Shown: piece by piece, positions 13,381-13,670 of the stretch
Position numbering within the stretch: the first letter of the stretch is position 1
Layout of the letters: every line of letters starts with the position of its first letter
Source: JBMOPD01 sp049323615
Lineage (GTDB): Bacteria; Bacillota; Desulfotomaculia; Desulfotomaculales; Desulfocucumaceae
Direction: 5' to 3'
Length of the DNA stretch: 13,670 bases
Assembly: GCA_049323615.1 (NCBI GenBank)
Contig: JBMOPD010000014.1
Coordinates: 1-13,670 of the forward strand
Translations under genes and position numbers: made by a program
Notes under the pieces: generated by a model
What the model saw: only the letters and a program-made list of their open reading frames with translations
Databases searched by the model: none
What the model was told of the DNA's origin: nothing

Positions 13381-13670
13381 GTCAACGCCGCCCCCCGCCG
13401 TTAAGTGACCCCAAGTTTCCCGAAGGCATTATAAACAGTATTTTAAAACTTTAATAAATGGGAAAAAAGTACTATTTGTGGGAGCATTAGAAACATTTTC
13501 CGAAATGCCGGCAGGATTTTCGGTCGAATTAAAGAATATTGAACTTTAATCCGGTAAGTAACAGCAGTTTTTTCTTTCGAAGCCTTGGTGGCTACCAAAA
13601 ATAGGATATTGTGTTAAGCGTTGTATGCAGTTTGTAGTTTCTTAAGTCGGCTAAAATCTAAAGCTTTTAG
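13381..13670. other. terminal stretch without a supported gene
   Basis: A/T-rich apart from a C-rich run just after the 237-aa stop. No ORF with an SD, no tRNA, no terminator with a T-run and no convincing promoter pair was found on either strand. It probably holds the upstream region of a gene beyond the window. Confidence 0.5.

Overview
The window looks like chromosomal DNA of an anaerobic, spore-forming Clostridia member, probably Peptococcaceae-like (Pelotomaculum/Desulfotomaculum relatives). This rests on a YunB sporulation protein, an apparently class A RNase P RNA, an MnmH selenouridine synthase, a short SpoIIIE/FtsK translocase and frequent TTG/GTG starts behind strong Shine-Dalgarno (SD) sequences. 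The genus is an inference. No CRISPR array, tRNA or prophage was seen.

Left part (1-4560). Three tandem sigma-A promoters on the minus strand (343-268 and 185-157) feed a leader with a boxA-like antitermination element. An rRNA operon, probably its 16S gene, almost certainly starts just beyond base 1. Behind it lies yunB (minus). Divergent from yunB is a class A penicillin-binding protein (plus). It converges on rnpB (minus) with a shared bidirectional terminator. A small conserved-type protein of unknown function (4285-4539, plus) follows and converges on the next minus-strand cluster.

Middle part (4538-11755, minus strand). Reading in transcription order: uppP (lipid-carrier recycling), ftsK/spoIIIE (DNA translocase), mnmH (tRNA 2-selenouridine synthase) and rodZ (cell-shape protein). 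The start of uppP is interrupted by a complete 1.9 kb group II intron (9808-11715) encoding a maturase/reverse transcriptase. Its boundaries are supported by a GUGCG 5' end, a domain V, a CUACUCGAC-type 3' end and matching exon/intron-binding-site pairs. The intron separates the uppP promoter and SD from the start codon, and exact splicing would rebuild a strong SD (UGGGGUGAU) seven bases before the AUG. This is the most notable observation. mnmH runs about 113 nt into rodZ. The ftsK promoter carries a perfect 9-bp dyad across its -10 box and SD.

Right part (11840-13670, plus strand). Three monocistronic-looking genes of unknown function: a 102-aa protein, a 37-aa single-span membrane peptide and a 237-aa coiled-coil, charge-rich protein. 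The SD of the last lies in one arm of a long imperfect inverted repeat. The final 290 bases hold no gene I can support.

The common theme is cell envelope and division (UppP, PBP1A, RodZ, FtsK), plus stable RNA (rrn, rnpB) and tRNA modification (MnmH).
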